Position numbers and translations under genes: made by a program. This document shows, one piece after another, positions 34,946 to 44,188 of a stretch of 64,000 nt of DNA. Source of the DNA: Halalkaliarchaeum sp. AArc-CO (lineage in GTDB: Archaea > Halobacteriota > Halobacteria > Halobacteriales > Haloferacaceae); contig NZ_CP087723.1 of NCBI RefSeq assembly GCF_024972735.1, forward strand, positions 496,001 to 560,000, given 5' to 3'. The notes beneath the pieces were generated by a model that ran no database searches, was not told the origin of the DNA, and worked only from the letters and a program-made list of their open reading frames with translations. How positions within the stretch are numbered: the stretch's first letter is position 1; each line of letters starts with the position of its first letter.

Positions 34946-35478
34946 GTGAACACCTCCCTGTTGAGGGCGATCAGAACCGCGATCCCGGCCGCGAACACGA
35001 CGACCGCCTCGCCGAAGGTGTCGAACGCACGGTAGCCGGCGAGGACGGCCATTACGGCGTTTTCGACGCCGGTTTCGGGATACGCGTTCTGGATGTAGTA
35101 GCCAGTCACCTCGGGATTGGCCCACGCCGGTGCGTCGGGATCCCCAACCGGATAGATCGACGGGACTGTCGCGAGCATGAGCGCGCCGAGGAACCCGACG
35201 ACGCCGACTGCCGGCCACGAAATCGGTTCGAAGGTTCGCTCGTGGTCCAGCCGGACCGTCTTCGCGATCGTCAAAAGCAGCAGAATCGTCGTCACGCCCG
35301 CACCGATCGCCGCCTCGGTGAGCGCGACGTCGGGCGCGCGGTAGAACGTGTACAGCACCGCCATTCCGAGGCTGTAGGCGCCGAACACGACGATCGACGC
35401 CAGCACGTCGCGGAACAACGCCGTCGCGATCGCCGTCGCGATCACGAACACGATCAGGGTGGCTTCGATCGGCGTCAC
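34942..35478 (-). CDS. DUF4040 (MbhD/MrpA C-terminal-like) subunit of the Mrp antiporter
   Basis: A 178-residue membrane protein. APDVALTEAAIGAGVTTILL near residues 47-66 is the DUF4040 signature, which in bacterial MrpA forms part of the C-terminal region. The rest (about 85-175) resembles the adjoining MbhE-like part, with GYRAFDTFGEAVVVFAAGIA at the end. Here this region is a separate gene, and no full-length MrpA of 800 residues is present, so the large subunit is split. It overlaps both neighbours by 4 bases. Confidence 0.83.
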   Translation of the reverse strand: MTPIEATLIVFVIATAIATALFRDVLASIVVFGAYSLGMAVLYTFYRAPDVALTEAAIGAGVTTILLLLTIAKTVRLDHERTFEPISWPAVGVVGFLGALMLATVPSIYPVGDPDAPAWANPEVTGYYIQNAYPETGVENAVMAVLAGYRAFDTFGEAVVVFAAGIAVLIALNREVFT

Positions 35479-35813
35479 GGCTGTTCACCCCCCTCCTCGT
35501 CGAGTTCGGTCCACGGTTCGATCCCTTCCTCGAAGGCGGCACGGGCGATCGCGTGTGCCGCCGTCGGATTGGTCAGGAAGATGAAAAACAAAAGGAAGAC
35601 GGTTTTCACCGTGGTCGGCTCCCAGCCGAGTGTGATCGCGACGGCCGCGAGCGCAAAGCCCGCCCCGAGCGTGTCGGCCTGAGAGGCCGTGTGGGCGCGG
35701 GCGTACACGTCGGGCAGCCGGATCACGCCGGTCGCGGACACGAGGGTGAAAAACAGCCCCGTGATTGCGAGTAGGAGGACGAGCACCACGCGAACCAGCT
35801 CGAGGTCGCTCAT
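35475..35813 (-). CDS. mnhG: Mrp antiporter subunit G
   Basis: A 112-residue protein with three helices and the MnhG/PhaG signature GVIRLPDVYARAHTASQADT near residue 30. The start at 35813 is chosen from the ATGA overlap with mnhF; a longer frame exists upstream, but it lies within mnhF. The acidic C-terminus (TELDEEGGEQP) is soluble. Confidence 0.9.
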   Translation of the reverse strand: MSDLELVRVVLVLLLAITGLFFTLVSATGVIRLPDVYARAHTASQADTLGAGFALAAVAITLGWEPTTVKTVFLLFFIFLTNPTAAHAIARAAFEEGIEPWTELDEEGGEQP

Positions 35814-36115
35814 ATGACTCCCCCCTGTTCGACGGTGAACTTCGAGATCGCGACCGACATCAGGAAGTTCAACAGCGCGTACACCAGCGCGATGTCCAGG
35901 AACCACGGCTCGTTGAGCGCCGCACCCAGAAGTGCGAGGATGACGACGGTGTTGGTTCCGAGGACGTTCACCGCAAGCACCCGGTCCTGGATCGTCGGAC
36001 CGTCGATCGCGCGGTACAGCATCGCGATCGCGAGCGCAACGAACAGCGCCGCGATCGCGATCAGTATTTCACCGAGCGAGAAGCCGGCCACGACGGTGGT
36101 CTCGACGAAACTCAT
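35810..36115 (-). CDS. mnhF: Mrp antiporter subunit F
   Basis: A 101-residue protein with three helices. The family motif is MLYRAIDGPTIQDRVLAVNV near residue 32, and the end is LNFLMSVAISKF. It overlaps mnhE and mnhG by 4 bases each. Subunits E, F and G form the small-subunit side of the antiporter. Confidence 0.9.
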   Translation of the reverse strand: MSFVETTVVAGFSLGEILIAIAALFVALAIAMLYRAIDGPTIQDRVLAVNVLGTNTVVILALLGAALNEPWFLDIALVYALLNFLMSVAISKFTVEQGGVI

Positions 36116-37251
36116 TCGTCGTTCACCTCCCGTTCTTCGTCGGAGCCGTCGTCGTCGGGATCGGCGTCCGGAGGCCCGTCCTCGATAACTGCGTCGGCTT
36201 CAGGTCCCTGGAGGATCTCCGTGTCGCCTCGCTCTTCCGGGCTCGCGATCCGTGCGGCCTCCCGACCGTAGAAGACGAACCGGACCCACCGCTCCAGCGA
36301 GCCGGCGAACAGCCCGTCCCGGGCCGACGGCACCAGCGAGTGAACGTAGAGGTCCTGATCCCGTGCCCGCACGGTGAGCGTTCCGGGCGTCAGCGTGATG
36401 CTGTTCGCGAGCGTCGTGAGCTGGACGCCCGGACCAACGTACACCCGCACCCGGGTGAGTCGCGGTTTGATCGGCATCGACGGACGGAGGATCACCGACG
36501 CGATGATCAGGTTGGACTTGACGATCTCGACGAACAGGTACGGGACGTAGACGGCCAGCCGGAGCAGGCGGAGCGGTGTCTCCGGGAACGAGGGGTCGCG
36601 ATCGATCGTAATCGTCGAGAGCACTCCCGCGACGATCGCGGCGCTGACCGCACCGGTAACGACGTCGAACAGTCCGGAAAATCCGCCCAAAACGAGATAA
36701 AACAGATAGGAAACGCCGAACACGAACAGGAACCGTCCGGCAGAAAGCTCGCGGGCGAGCCGCTGTCGCCTGGAGGGCCGCTCGACCGGGGCCTCCTCGA
36801 CGGTCAATCCGCGCGCTTCGAGTTCGAAATCCAGTGGTTGATGCAGCGTCGACCGCCCGACGAGACTGTATTCTGGATCCATCAGAACTGTCTCGATCCC
36901 GTGTTCGTCGGTGTATTCGAAGAGCAGTTCCGCGTAGTCGTCCGCTCCGAAGAGGTACTCTCCGTGTCCGAGGACCGCCGTGTGGACCGTTTCGTCCGTG
37001 ATCGTCCCCTCGTAGCCCGCCTCCTCTGCGTCGTATCGACACCACACCTCGATCCGGTCGAGGAGATCCGTCGCCTCCGCGTATCGCCCGGACGATCCGG
37101 GGTCGTCGTCCCGCCAGGTCGCGAGATAGACGAAGTGGAGTTCGGGCTCGCCGTCCGCGGCGGCGATCTGCTCGACTGCGTGCGCGACTGTTTTGCGAAC
37201 CGTTGCGGTGTTCTTCACCGGTACCAGTAGCCGTCCACGCTCAGCCGGCAC
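36112..37251 (-). CDS. mnhE: Mrp antiporter subunit E with N-terminal USP-like domain
   Basis: A 379-residue protein, more than twice the length of bacterial MrpE (about 160). Residues about 1-150 resemble a universal-stress-protein domain: RLLVPVKNTATVRKTVAHAV at the start and LMDPEYS near 125. Residues about 170-335 are the MrpE domain, with two or three helices and the signature VRARDQDLYVHSLVPSA near the end. A final acidic tail follows. GTG at 37251 has a strong Shine-Dalgarno ggaggtg at 37263-37257, 5 bases away. It is the first gene of the nine-gene operon. Confidence 0.87.
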   Translation of the reverse strand: MPAERGRLLVPVKNTATVRKTVAHAVEQIAAADGEPELHFVYLATWRDDDPGSSGRYAEATDLLDRIEVWCRYDAEEAGYEGTITDETVHTAVLGHGEYLFGADDYAELLFEYTDEHGIETVLMDPEYSLVGRSTLHQPLDFELEARGLTVEEAPVERPSRRQRLARELSAGRFLFVFGVSYLFYLVLGGFSGLFDVVTGAVSAAIVAGVLSTITIDRDPSFPETPLRLLRLAVYVPYLFVEIVKSNLIIASVILRPSMPIKPRLTRVRVYVGPGVQLTTLANSITLTPGTLTVRARDQDLYVHSLVPSARDGLFAGSLERWVRFVFYGREAARIASPEERGDTEILQGPEADAVIEDGPPDADPDDDGSDEEREVNDE

Positions 37252-37256
37252 CGAAC

Positions 37257-37263
37257 CACCTCC
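37257..37263 (-). promoter_or_regulatory. Shine-Dalgarno site that sets the first start of the Mrp operon
   Basis: ggaggtg on the minus strand stands 5 bases before the GTG at 37251. It supports GTG as the true start and shows the operon mRNA has a leader. A TATA-like gagataag lies near 37330, giving a leader of about 50 bases. Confidence 0.6.
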
Positions 37264-37379
37264 TGTCGGGTTCGTCCGCGAGTCTCATCACCAACAAGGT
37301 CCGACTACCCGCTCAAAACTCTACTTATCTCGACCGAGGAGAGGGACCGGTCGTCTCCGAGATTGGACTGCTCTCAGGT

Positions 37380-38534
37380 TCAAAAGCCCTTGCCGAGCAG
37401 TTCCCGTGCGATGATGTTCTTCTGGATCTCGCTGGTCCCTTCGTAGATCTGGGTGATCTTCGCGTCGCGGAAGAGTCGCTCTACGTCGTGGTCGTTGACG
37501 TACCCCGCGCCGCCGTGGATCTGCACCGCCTCGTCGGTGACGTCGCGGGCTACCCTCGAGGCGAATTCCTTGGCCATCGACGCCAGCATCGTGAGGTCGT
37601 CGCCGCCGTTGTCGACGCTCCAGGCCGACTTGTACGTCAGCTGCCGGGCGGCCTCCGTGCGGGTGTGCATGTCGGCGAGTTTGTGCTGGATCGACTGGAA
37701 CTCGCTGATCGACCGGCCGAACTGCTCGCGCTCCTGTGCGTACTCCAGGGCGCGCTCGGCGGCGCCTTTCGCGATCCCGACGCCCTGGGCGGCGACGGCG
37801 GTCCGCGTCTCGTCGAAGAACTGCATCAGCTGCAGGAACCCCATCCCGCGGGTTCCGATGAGGTTCTCCTCGGGGACGCGGACGTCGTCGAAGATCAGCT
37901 CGGCGGTGTCGCTGGCACGGATTCCCAGCTTTCCGGTGATCTTGTCAGCGGAGAAGCCGTCACGGTCCGCCTCGACGAGGATCTGGGAGTACCCCGAATA
38001 GCGGTCTTCGACCTCGGGATCCGTCTCGCACACCACCACGAAGTAGTCGGCGACGGTCCCGTTGGTGATCCACATCTTGTTCCCGTTTATCACCCACTCG
38101 TCGCCGTCCTTTTCCGCCCGGGTGCTGATCGAGGTGACGTCCGATCCCGCCTGCGGCTCGCTGATCGCCGATCCCATCACGGCCTCGCCCTCCGCGAGCG
38201 GCGGGAGAACCTCCTGTTTCTGTTCTTCGGTGCCGAACTCCATGATCGCCTCGGCGCCGAACCCGGCGCTGGTGATGCACAGTCCGATCCCGGGATCTGC
38301 AGCGAACAACTCCTCGGTCAGGATGCACATTTCGACCGACGAGTACCCAACCCCCCCGTAGTCGATCGGGATGTGCGGCGCGAGAAGGCCCATTTCGGCG
38401 GCTTTGTCCATCACCTCGTGGGGATACTCCTCGTTGACGTCGTACTCGGTCGCGACCGGCCGGATCTCGTTTTCCGCGAACCGTCGCACTTCCTCGCGGA
38501 GTGCCCTTTGCTCGTCGGTTAGTTCGAAGTCCAT
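37380..38534 (-). CDS. Acyl-CoA dehydrogenase
   Basis: A 384-residue FAD enzyme that introduces the trans-2 double bond in acyl-CoA. Signatures: [13 protein letters not shown] (near 125), [15 protein letters not shown], and [20 protein letters not shown] at the end. The catalytic base is E365 in that last motif, the position used by short/medium-chain dehydrogenases. The start at 38534 opens the family N-terminus [19 protein letters not shown]. It is divergent from the gene at 38621 and stands alone. The acyl chain it prefers cannot be told, but propionyl-CoA genes elsewhere in the window hint at branched or odd-chain substrates. Confidence 0.92.
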   Translation of the reverse strand: MDFELTDEQRALREEVRRFAENEIRPVATEYDVNEEYPHEVMDKAAEMGLLAPHIPIDYGGVGYSSVEMCILTEELFAADPGIGLCITSAGFGAEAIMEFGTEEQKQEVLPPLAEGEAVMGSAISEPQAGSDVTSISTRAEKDGDEWVINGNKMWITNGTVADYFVVVCETDPEVEDRYSGYSQILVEADRDGFSADKITGKLGIRASDTAELIFDDVRVPEENLIGTRGMGFLQLMQFFDETRTAVAAQGVGIAKGAAERALEYAQEREQFGRSISEFQSIQHKLADMHTRTEAARQLTYKSAWSVDNGGDDLTMLASMAKEFASRVARDVTDEAVQIHGGAGYVNDHDVERLFRDAKITQIYEGTSEIQKNIIARELLGKGF

Positions 38535-38620
38535 ACTCGAGTATGCACACCGCGGTATGATACACGTTTCCAAACATCAGTAAACAAATTTAGAGTTCAC
38601 AGCACGTTCGAACGTCCACC

Positions 38621-39472
38621 ATGGCCCACAGGAGCGGAGCTTTTCAGCCCCCGGTACCAAGGGCAGATATGTCCGCCCGCGACGACGAGGAACTCCGCGA
38701 GCTGCTCGGGGAGCTGGAGTCGACCCTGGAGGAGCTCAGAACCCAACTGCGAGCCGAGGGGCGGAGTCGAGGGTTGCCGCGACCACCGACCCCGGGAGAA
38801 CTCCTTCGGTTCACCGACCGGTACACGATTCCGACCGTGATCGCGATGCTCGAGGCGACGATCCGGTCGCTGGAGCTGTTGCAGGCGGTTCTCAGACTCG
38901 CGGACCCGAACCGCTCCGGGATCGAGGCCGCCGGGGCCGGCCACGAGACACGGGACCGGCTGTCCGGCGCCAGAACCGAAGCGTCGAACCAGCTCTCTTC
39001 GGCGCTTTCACAGCTGCGAACCGCGCTGTCGGAGGCGAACGAAAACCTGCCCGACGAGCCCGAGGCGCGGTCGGTGATCGAGGACGCGAGGGAACTGAGC
39101 CGCGAAATCGAACGGAAACTCGATGGAGAAGAGCAGCGGGAGGGGACCGGTGCAGGGCGAGACAGTGGCGCGAGCGGCCCAGAGACGAACGATACGAGCC
39201 CCTCGGGAGCGGTCACGATCGACGTGACCGGGGAGTCCGATGAGAGATCCGACTCGGCGGATGCACAAAACGAGGAAACCGAGCCGGACGAGCTCGAGGG
39301 ACCGGACGGGGACGAAGAGTCTAACGGAGATGAAGAGCCGGAAGTCGACGTCGACGCGGAACTCGAATCGATCAAACGCGAACTCGGTGACGGAGAGAGC
39401 CGAAACTCGGACTCGGATCAGTCTTCGGATGCAGACGGAGAGGATCCGGACGATACCCCCGCCGACAACTAA
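38621..39472 (+). CDS. Conserved haloarchaeal protein with helical N-terminus and acidic disordered tail
   Basis: A protein of 283 residues (267 if the ATG at 38669 is used). After the first 16 residues, residues 20-150 are helical and coiled-coil-like (DEELRELLGELESTLEELR), and LLRFTDRYTIPTVIAML near 67 is a conserved-looking core. From about 160 the chain is a low-complexity tail rich in Asp, Glu, Ser and Gly, with an EVDVDAELESIKRELG helix near the end. I do not recognise a characterised family (haloarchaeal DUF7547-like, recalled only). A TATA-like aaatttagag about 30 bases before 38621 favours the longer start. Confidence 0.6.
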   Translation: MAHRSGAFQPPVPRADMSARDDEELRELLGELESTLEELRTQLRAEGRSRGLPRPPTPGELLRFTDRYTIPTVIAMLEATIRSLELLQAVLRLADPNRSGIEAAGAGHETRDRLSGARTEASNQLSSALSQLRTALSEANENLPDEPEARSVIEDARELSREIERKLDGEEQREGTGAGRDSGASGPETNDTSPSGAVTIDVTGESDERSDSADAQNEETEPDELEGPDGDEESNGDEEPEVDVDAELESIKRELGDGESRNSDSDQSSDADGEDPDDTPADN

Positions 39473-39493
39473 CCTCCAGCGCGTGTCATCCCG

Positions 39494-42400
39494 CTACCGG
39501 ACGGTCGTGGCGTCGTCGGGCGCTGGAACGGCGTCGGAGTCGGTGCTGGCACCGACGGCTGCGCTCGGCGGGAGCTCCTCGCGGACGTCGGCGCGGCCCT
39601 CCTGTTCGATCACGCTGGCGTAGGCGTCGGGGAAGACACGGACGAAGTCGTCGACGACGCCCGGCCACGAGTCGAGCAGTTCGTCGGCCCTGGCAGATCC
39701 CGTCAGGGCAGCGTGGTTCTCGACCAGTCGCCTGATCATCCGTTCGTCGCGTTTCGACAGCTCCCGGGAGAGGCTCACCATGCCGGTGTTGACCGTCCGT
39801 TCGAACGTTCCCTCGGGATCGTACACGTACGCGACGCCGCCAGACATCCCGGCGGCGAAGTTCCGTCCCGTCTCGCCGAGCACGACCACGACGCCGCCGG
39901 TCATGTACTCACAGCCGTGGTCGCCCAGCCTCTCCACGACCGCCTTCGCTCCGGAGTTTCTCACGCCGAACCGCTCGCCTGCGGCGCCGTTGACGTAACA
40001 CTCCCCATCAGTCGCGCCGTAGAGGGCGACGTTGCCGACGACCACGTTTTCGGCGGGATCGTACGCGGCCTCGGTTGGGGTCTCGACGACGACCCGTCCG
40101 CCGGAGAGTCCCTTCCCGAGGTAGTCGTTGGCCGCCCCCTCGAGTTCGAAGGCGACGCCGGAGGCCAGGAAGGCACCGAAGCTCTGTCCGGCGACCCCCG
40201 AGAAGTCGACGGAGATCGTCTCCGGCGGGAGCCCGGACGCCCCGTGAGCGGCCGACACCCGGTTCGACAGGGTCGCACCGACTGCCCGATCGACATTGGA
40301 AATCTCCGCCGAGAGCGACACCGACTCCCCGTCGTCGATGGCCGCGTCGGCGGCGTCGATGAGTTTCCAGTCGAGCTGGTCGTCGATGTCGACGTGGGAC
40401 TGTGGCCGGGTTTTGGTCCGCCGGTCGCCCGCCTGTTCGGCGACGACCGATGAAAGGTCAAGCGCCTTCGCTCGCGGGTGGTCAGTCTCCCGCTGGACGA
40501 GCAGTGACGGCCGGCCGATCATCCCTTCCAGCGACCTGAAGCCGAGCTCGGCCATGATCTCCCGCAGTTCGCGGGCGATGAACGTCATGTAGTTGATGAC
40601 GTGGTCGGGCTGTCCCGGGAAACGATTGCGCAGTTCTTCACGCTGAGTCGCGACGCCGACCGGACAGGTGTTTTCGTGACACTGACGGGCCATCACGCAG
40701 CCGGAGGTGACAAGCGAGGCGGTGCCGAAGACGTACTCCTCGGCACCCAACAGTGCTGCCACGGCGACGTCGCGCCCCGTCTGGAGGCCGCCGTCGGTCG
40801 ACACCCTGATCCGGTCGCGGAGTCCGGTTGTCCGCAACATCTGGGTGGTCTCTGCGAGCCCGAGCTCCCAGGGTACGCCGGCGTTTTTGATGCTCGTCTT
40901 CGGCGAGGCGCCGGTGCCTCCCGAGTGGCCGGAGACGTGGACGACGTCGGCGTTCGCCTTCGCGACGCCGGCGGCGATCGTTCCGATCCCCGCCTCCGCG
41001 ACGAGCTTCACGTTGACGTCGGCCTCCGGGTTCGCGGCCTTCAGGTCGTGGATCAGCTGTTTGAGGTCCTCGATGGAGTAGATATCGTGCTGGGGCGGCG
41101 GGGAGATGAGCCCGACGCCGGGGGTCGAGTGACGGACGTGGGCGATCATCTCGTTTACCTTCTTGCCGGGGAGATGGCCCCCTTCCCCGGGTTTGGATCC
41201 CTGGGCCATCTTGATCTGGAGCTCGTCGGCCGACTGGAGATACCGGCTGGTGACACCGAACCGTCCCGAGGCCACCTGCTTTACGTTGCACTCTTTTTCC
41301 GTGTCGAAGCGTTCGGGAGGCTCCCCACCCTCCCCGGTGTTGGATTTCCCGCCGATCCGGTTCATCGCAATCGAGTTGTTCTCGTGGGCTTCCGGCGAGA
41401 GGCTCCCGAGGCTCATCGCGGCCGTCGAGAAGCGCTGGACGATCTCTTCGACCGGCTCGACTTCCTCGAGCGGAACCGGAGACCTGTCGGAGTCGAACTC
41501 GAGGAGCCCCCGCAGCGTGTGGAGGGTTTCGGTTTCGTCGTTGACGAGATTCGCGAACTCCTGGTAGGTCTCGTAGTCCCCCGACCGGACCGCCTGCTGG
41601 AGCGTGCCGACGGTCTGTGGGTTCCAGCTGTGATGGAGCCCCGACGAGCGGTTCTCGTACTCCCCGTGGGTCTCGAGTTCGGGATCGCTGCCGAAGCCGA
41701 CCGCGTGTCGCTTCCGGACGTCGAGTTCGATCCGCGCGAGATCGATCCCCTCGGTCCGGATCTCGGTTCCTTCGAAGTACTCCGCGACGAGCCCGGAGTC
41801 GAGTCCGACCGCCTCGAAGATCTGGGCGCCCTGGTAGGATTCGACCGTCGAGATCCCCATCTTGGCCATCGTCTTGAGCAGTCCGTCCTCCAGCGCCGTC
41901 CGGTAGGCGGCGACCGCCTCGTCGGGATCTGCGCCGTCGGGGCCAGCGACGAGGTCCTCGATCGATCGGTACGCGAGGTAGGGGTTGACTGCGCCGGCGC
42001 CGTAGCCGACGAGCGTTGCGAGGTGGTGAACCTCGCGGGGGTCCCCGGACTCGACGACCAGCCCGGCGTGGTTGCGTAGTCCCTCCCGGACGAGGTCGTG
42101 ATGGACCGCACCCGTCGCGAGGAGGCTCGGGATCGGGAGCCGCTCGGGGCCGATCTCGCGGTCGGACAGCACCAGCAGGTCGGCGCCGGATTCGATCGCC
42201 TCGCGGGCGTCCGCCCGGGCCCGCTCGATCGCGTCCTCGAGGCCCTCTTCGGGGGCGAACGTGACGTCGATCACGGCGGAGTCGAACCGGTCGTCGTCGC
42301 CCTCGCCGAACCGCGTTATCGCCGCCGTCTCGGCGTCGGTGAGCACCGGCGTCTCGCAGACGAGCTGGCGGGCGTGTTCCGGCGACTCCGAAAGCAGGTT

Positions 42401-44053
42401 GCGCTGGTGGCCCAGACGCGACTCGAGTGAGGTGATCAGCTCCTCCCTGATGTAGTCGATCGGCGGGTTCGACACCTGCGCGAACAGCTGCTTGAAGTAC
42501 GTGAAAAGCGGGCGGTCGAACTCCGACAGCACGGAAAGCGGAGTGTCGTCCCCCATCGATCCGACCGGATCCTTCCCGTCGCGGGCCATCGGCTCGAGCA
42601 AGTGATCGAGCTGGTCGGTCGTGTAGCCGAACGCGGTCTGGTGGGCGCGGAGCGATTCGACGGGGGAATCACCGTTCGCTCCCCGGTTCGTCCCGGTGGT
42701 GACCTCCTCGAGGGTCTGCTGTTCTCCGTCGACCCACCTGCCGTACTTCTCGTCGACGAGGTCTTCGAACACTTCGTCGTCCGGGATCACCCGGCCTTCC
42801 TCGGGATCTGCGACGAACAGCTGTCCCGGTTGGAGTCGACCACGGGTTTCGATTTCGGCGGGGTCGGTCTCGAGTGCGCCGGCCTCGCTGGCCATCACGA
42901 GCCGGTTGTCGGTCGTGACGTCGTACCGGCACGGTCGGAGCCCGTTGCGATCGAGCACGCCGGCGACCCGCTCGCCGTCGAAGCCGACCACGAGCGCCGG
43001 GCCGTCCCACGGTTCCACGAGCGAGGCGTGGAAGTCGTACCAGCTCTTGCGGTCCTCGTCCATCAGCGAGTCTCCGCGGAACGCCTCGGGAACGAGCATC
43101 CGCAAGGCGTGCGGGAGCTCGCGACCCCCCTGCAGTAACAGCTCCAGGGCGTTGTCGACGGAGGCGGTGTCGGACTGTTCGGGGTCGTCGATCACCGGCC
43201 GGATCGTGTCGAGATGTTCGCTCAGCTTTGGGTGTTCCAGATCCGTCTCGCGGGCCCGCATCCAGTTTATGTTTCCCCGGATCGTGTTGAACTCGCCGTT
43301 GTGGATGATTGTCCGGTACGGATGCGCGAGGTGCCACGCTCCCAGCGTGTTCGTCGAGAACCGCGCGTGGACGAGGACGACACCGCTTTCGACGCGTTCG
43401 TCCCTGAGGTCGGGGTAGTAGCTCGACAGCTGCGTCCCTTTCAGCAGTCCTTTATAAACTACCCGGCGACGATCGAGCGACGGCACGTGGAACCGTTCGG
43501 CGCCGTCGACGTCGGCCGCCCGAGACTCGATCGCTTTCCGTGCGACGTACAGCGATCGATCAAAGGCGTCGATGGCGACATCGCTTTCGGCCGGGACACA
43601 GAACGCCTGCCAGACGTCGGGTTCCGACTCGCGAGCCGTGGCACCCAGGTCCGCGCTGTCGGTCGGCACGTCCCGCCAGGCGAGGACCTCGATGTCGTAC
43701 TCCGCAAGCGCGTCCTCGACGAGCTCCTGGAGCCGCCGACGAACTGTCGGATCCTGTGGCATGAAAAAGCTGCCGACGCCGTACTCTTCGGGCAGGTCGG
43801 CGTCGACTATCGCCCTGAAAAATCGGTCGGGTCGCTGGAACATGATCCCGGCGCCGTCGCCGGTGTTCGGCTCCGCGCCGGTTGTCCCGCGATGTTCGAG
43901 GTTCGCGAGCAGTTCCAGCGCGTCCGAGACGTTGTCGTGGTCGACGCCGCCGTCGAGGTCGACGATCACGCCGACGCCGCAGTTCGACCGGTCGTCGTCG
44001 GGCGCGGCGAGCCCCGCCCGCGAGCCGGGTGTGTCACTACGTGGCTCGGTCAT
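39494..44053 (-). CDS. gltB: Glutamate synthase, large subunit (ferredoxin-type full-length)
   Basis: A 1519-residue enzyme that makes glutamate from glutamine and 2-oxoglutarate. C25 in SNCGVGVIVDL becomes the N-terminal nucleophile after propeptide cleavage (GATase type 2, about 25-430). A central domain (about 470-760) and the FMN synthase domain (about 820-1190) follow; SGHSGGTGASPKTSIKNAG marks the latter. The [3Fe-4S] cysteines are C1119, C1125 and C1130 (CVMARQCHENTCPVG). The GXGXG domain ends it (about 1260-1450). No gltD is present, so reduced ferredoxin is the likely donor. A TATA-like ctttatagg lies about 29 bases before the ATG. Confidence 0.95.
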   Translation of the reverse strand: MTEPRSDTPGSRAGLAAPDDDRSNCGVGVIVDLDGGVDHDNVSDALELLANLEHRGTTGAEPNTGDGAGIMFQRPDRFFRAIVDADLPEEYGVGSFFMPQDPTVRRRLQELVEDALAEYDIEVLAWRDVPTDSADLGATARESEPDVWQAFCVPAESDVAIDAFDRSLYVARKAIESRAADVDGAERFHVPSLDRRRVVYKGLLKGTQLSSYYPDLRDERVESGVVLVHARFSTNTLGAWHLAHPYRTIIHNGEFNTIRGNINWMRARETDLEHPKLSEHLDTIRPVIDDPEQSDTASVDNALELLLQGGRELPHALRMLVPEAFRGDSLMDEDRKSWYDFHASLVEPWDGPALVVGFDGERVAGVLDRNGLRPCRYDVTTDNRLVMASEAGALETDPAEIETRGRLQPGQLFVADPEEGRVIPDDEVFEDLVDEKYGRWVDGEQQTLEEVTTGTNRGANGDSPVESLRAHQTAFGYTTDQLDHLLEPMARDGKDPVGSMGDDTPLSVLSEFDRPLFTYFKQLFAQVSNPPIDYIREELITSLESRLGHQRNLLSESPEHARQLVCETPVLTDAETAAITRFGEGDDDRFDSAVIDVTFAPEEGLEDAIERARADAREAIESGADLLVLSDREIGPERLPIPSLLATGAVHHDLVREGLRNHAGLVVESGDPREVHHLATLVGYGAGAVNPYLAYRSIEDLVAGPDGADPDEAVAAYRTALEDGLLKTMAKMGISTVESYQGAQIFEAVGLDSGLVAEYFEGTEIRTEGIDLARIELDVRKRHAVGFGSDPELETHGEYENRSSGLHHSWNPQTVGTLQQAVRSGDYETYQEFANLVNDETETLHTLRGLLEFDSDRSPVPLEEVEPVEEIVQRFSTAAMSLGSLSPEAHENNSIAMNRIGGKSNTGEGGEPPERFDTEKECNVKQVASGRFGVTSRYLQSADELQIKMAQGSKPGEGGHLPGKKVNEMIAHVRHSTPGVGLISPPPQHDIYSIEDLKQLIHDLKAANPEADVNVKLVAEAGIGTIAAGVAKANADVVHVSGHSGGTGASPKTSIKNAGVPWELGLAETTQMLRTTGLRDRIRVSTDGGLQTGRDVAVAALLGAEEYVFGTASLVTSGCVMARQCHENTCPVGVATQREELRNRFPGQPDHVINYMTFIARELREIMAELGFRSLEGMIGRPSLLVQRETDHPRAKALDLSSVVAEQAGDRRTKTRPQSHVDIDDQLDWKLIDAADAAIDDGESVSLSAEISNVDRAVGATLSNRVSAAHGASGLPPETISVDFSGVAGQSFGAFLASGVAFELEGAANDYLGKGLSGGRVVVETPTEAAYDPAENVVVGNVALYGATDGECYVNGAAGERFGVRNSGAKAVVERLGDHGCEYMTGGVVVVLGETGRNFAAGMSGGVAYVYDPEGTFERTVNTGMVSLSRELSKRDERMIRRLVENHAALTGSARADELLDSWPGVVDDFVRVFPDAYASVIEQEGRADVREELPPSAAVGASTDSDAVPAPDDATTVR

Positions 44054-44188
44054 ACACCGGCCTCTGGAACCGTCCTATAAAGGGTCTCTCATAAATGAAA
44101 TAGGGGCACTAACCCACACATTAGGTAATATAAGGTCATTGTTCTTCCTTATCCGACATGGATGTTCATGGGGGCACCCGACGCGGGG
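44054..44188. other. Intergenic region between gltB and the eIF2B-family gene
   Basis: About 135 bases, AT-rich in its middle (44085-44150). It contains the gltB promoter (minus strand, near 44077-44085). The eIF2B-family gene ends at 44189, so the rest is 3' region. No terminator hairpin is obvious. Confidence 0.4.
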
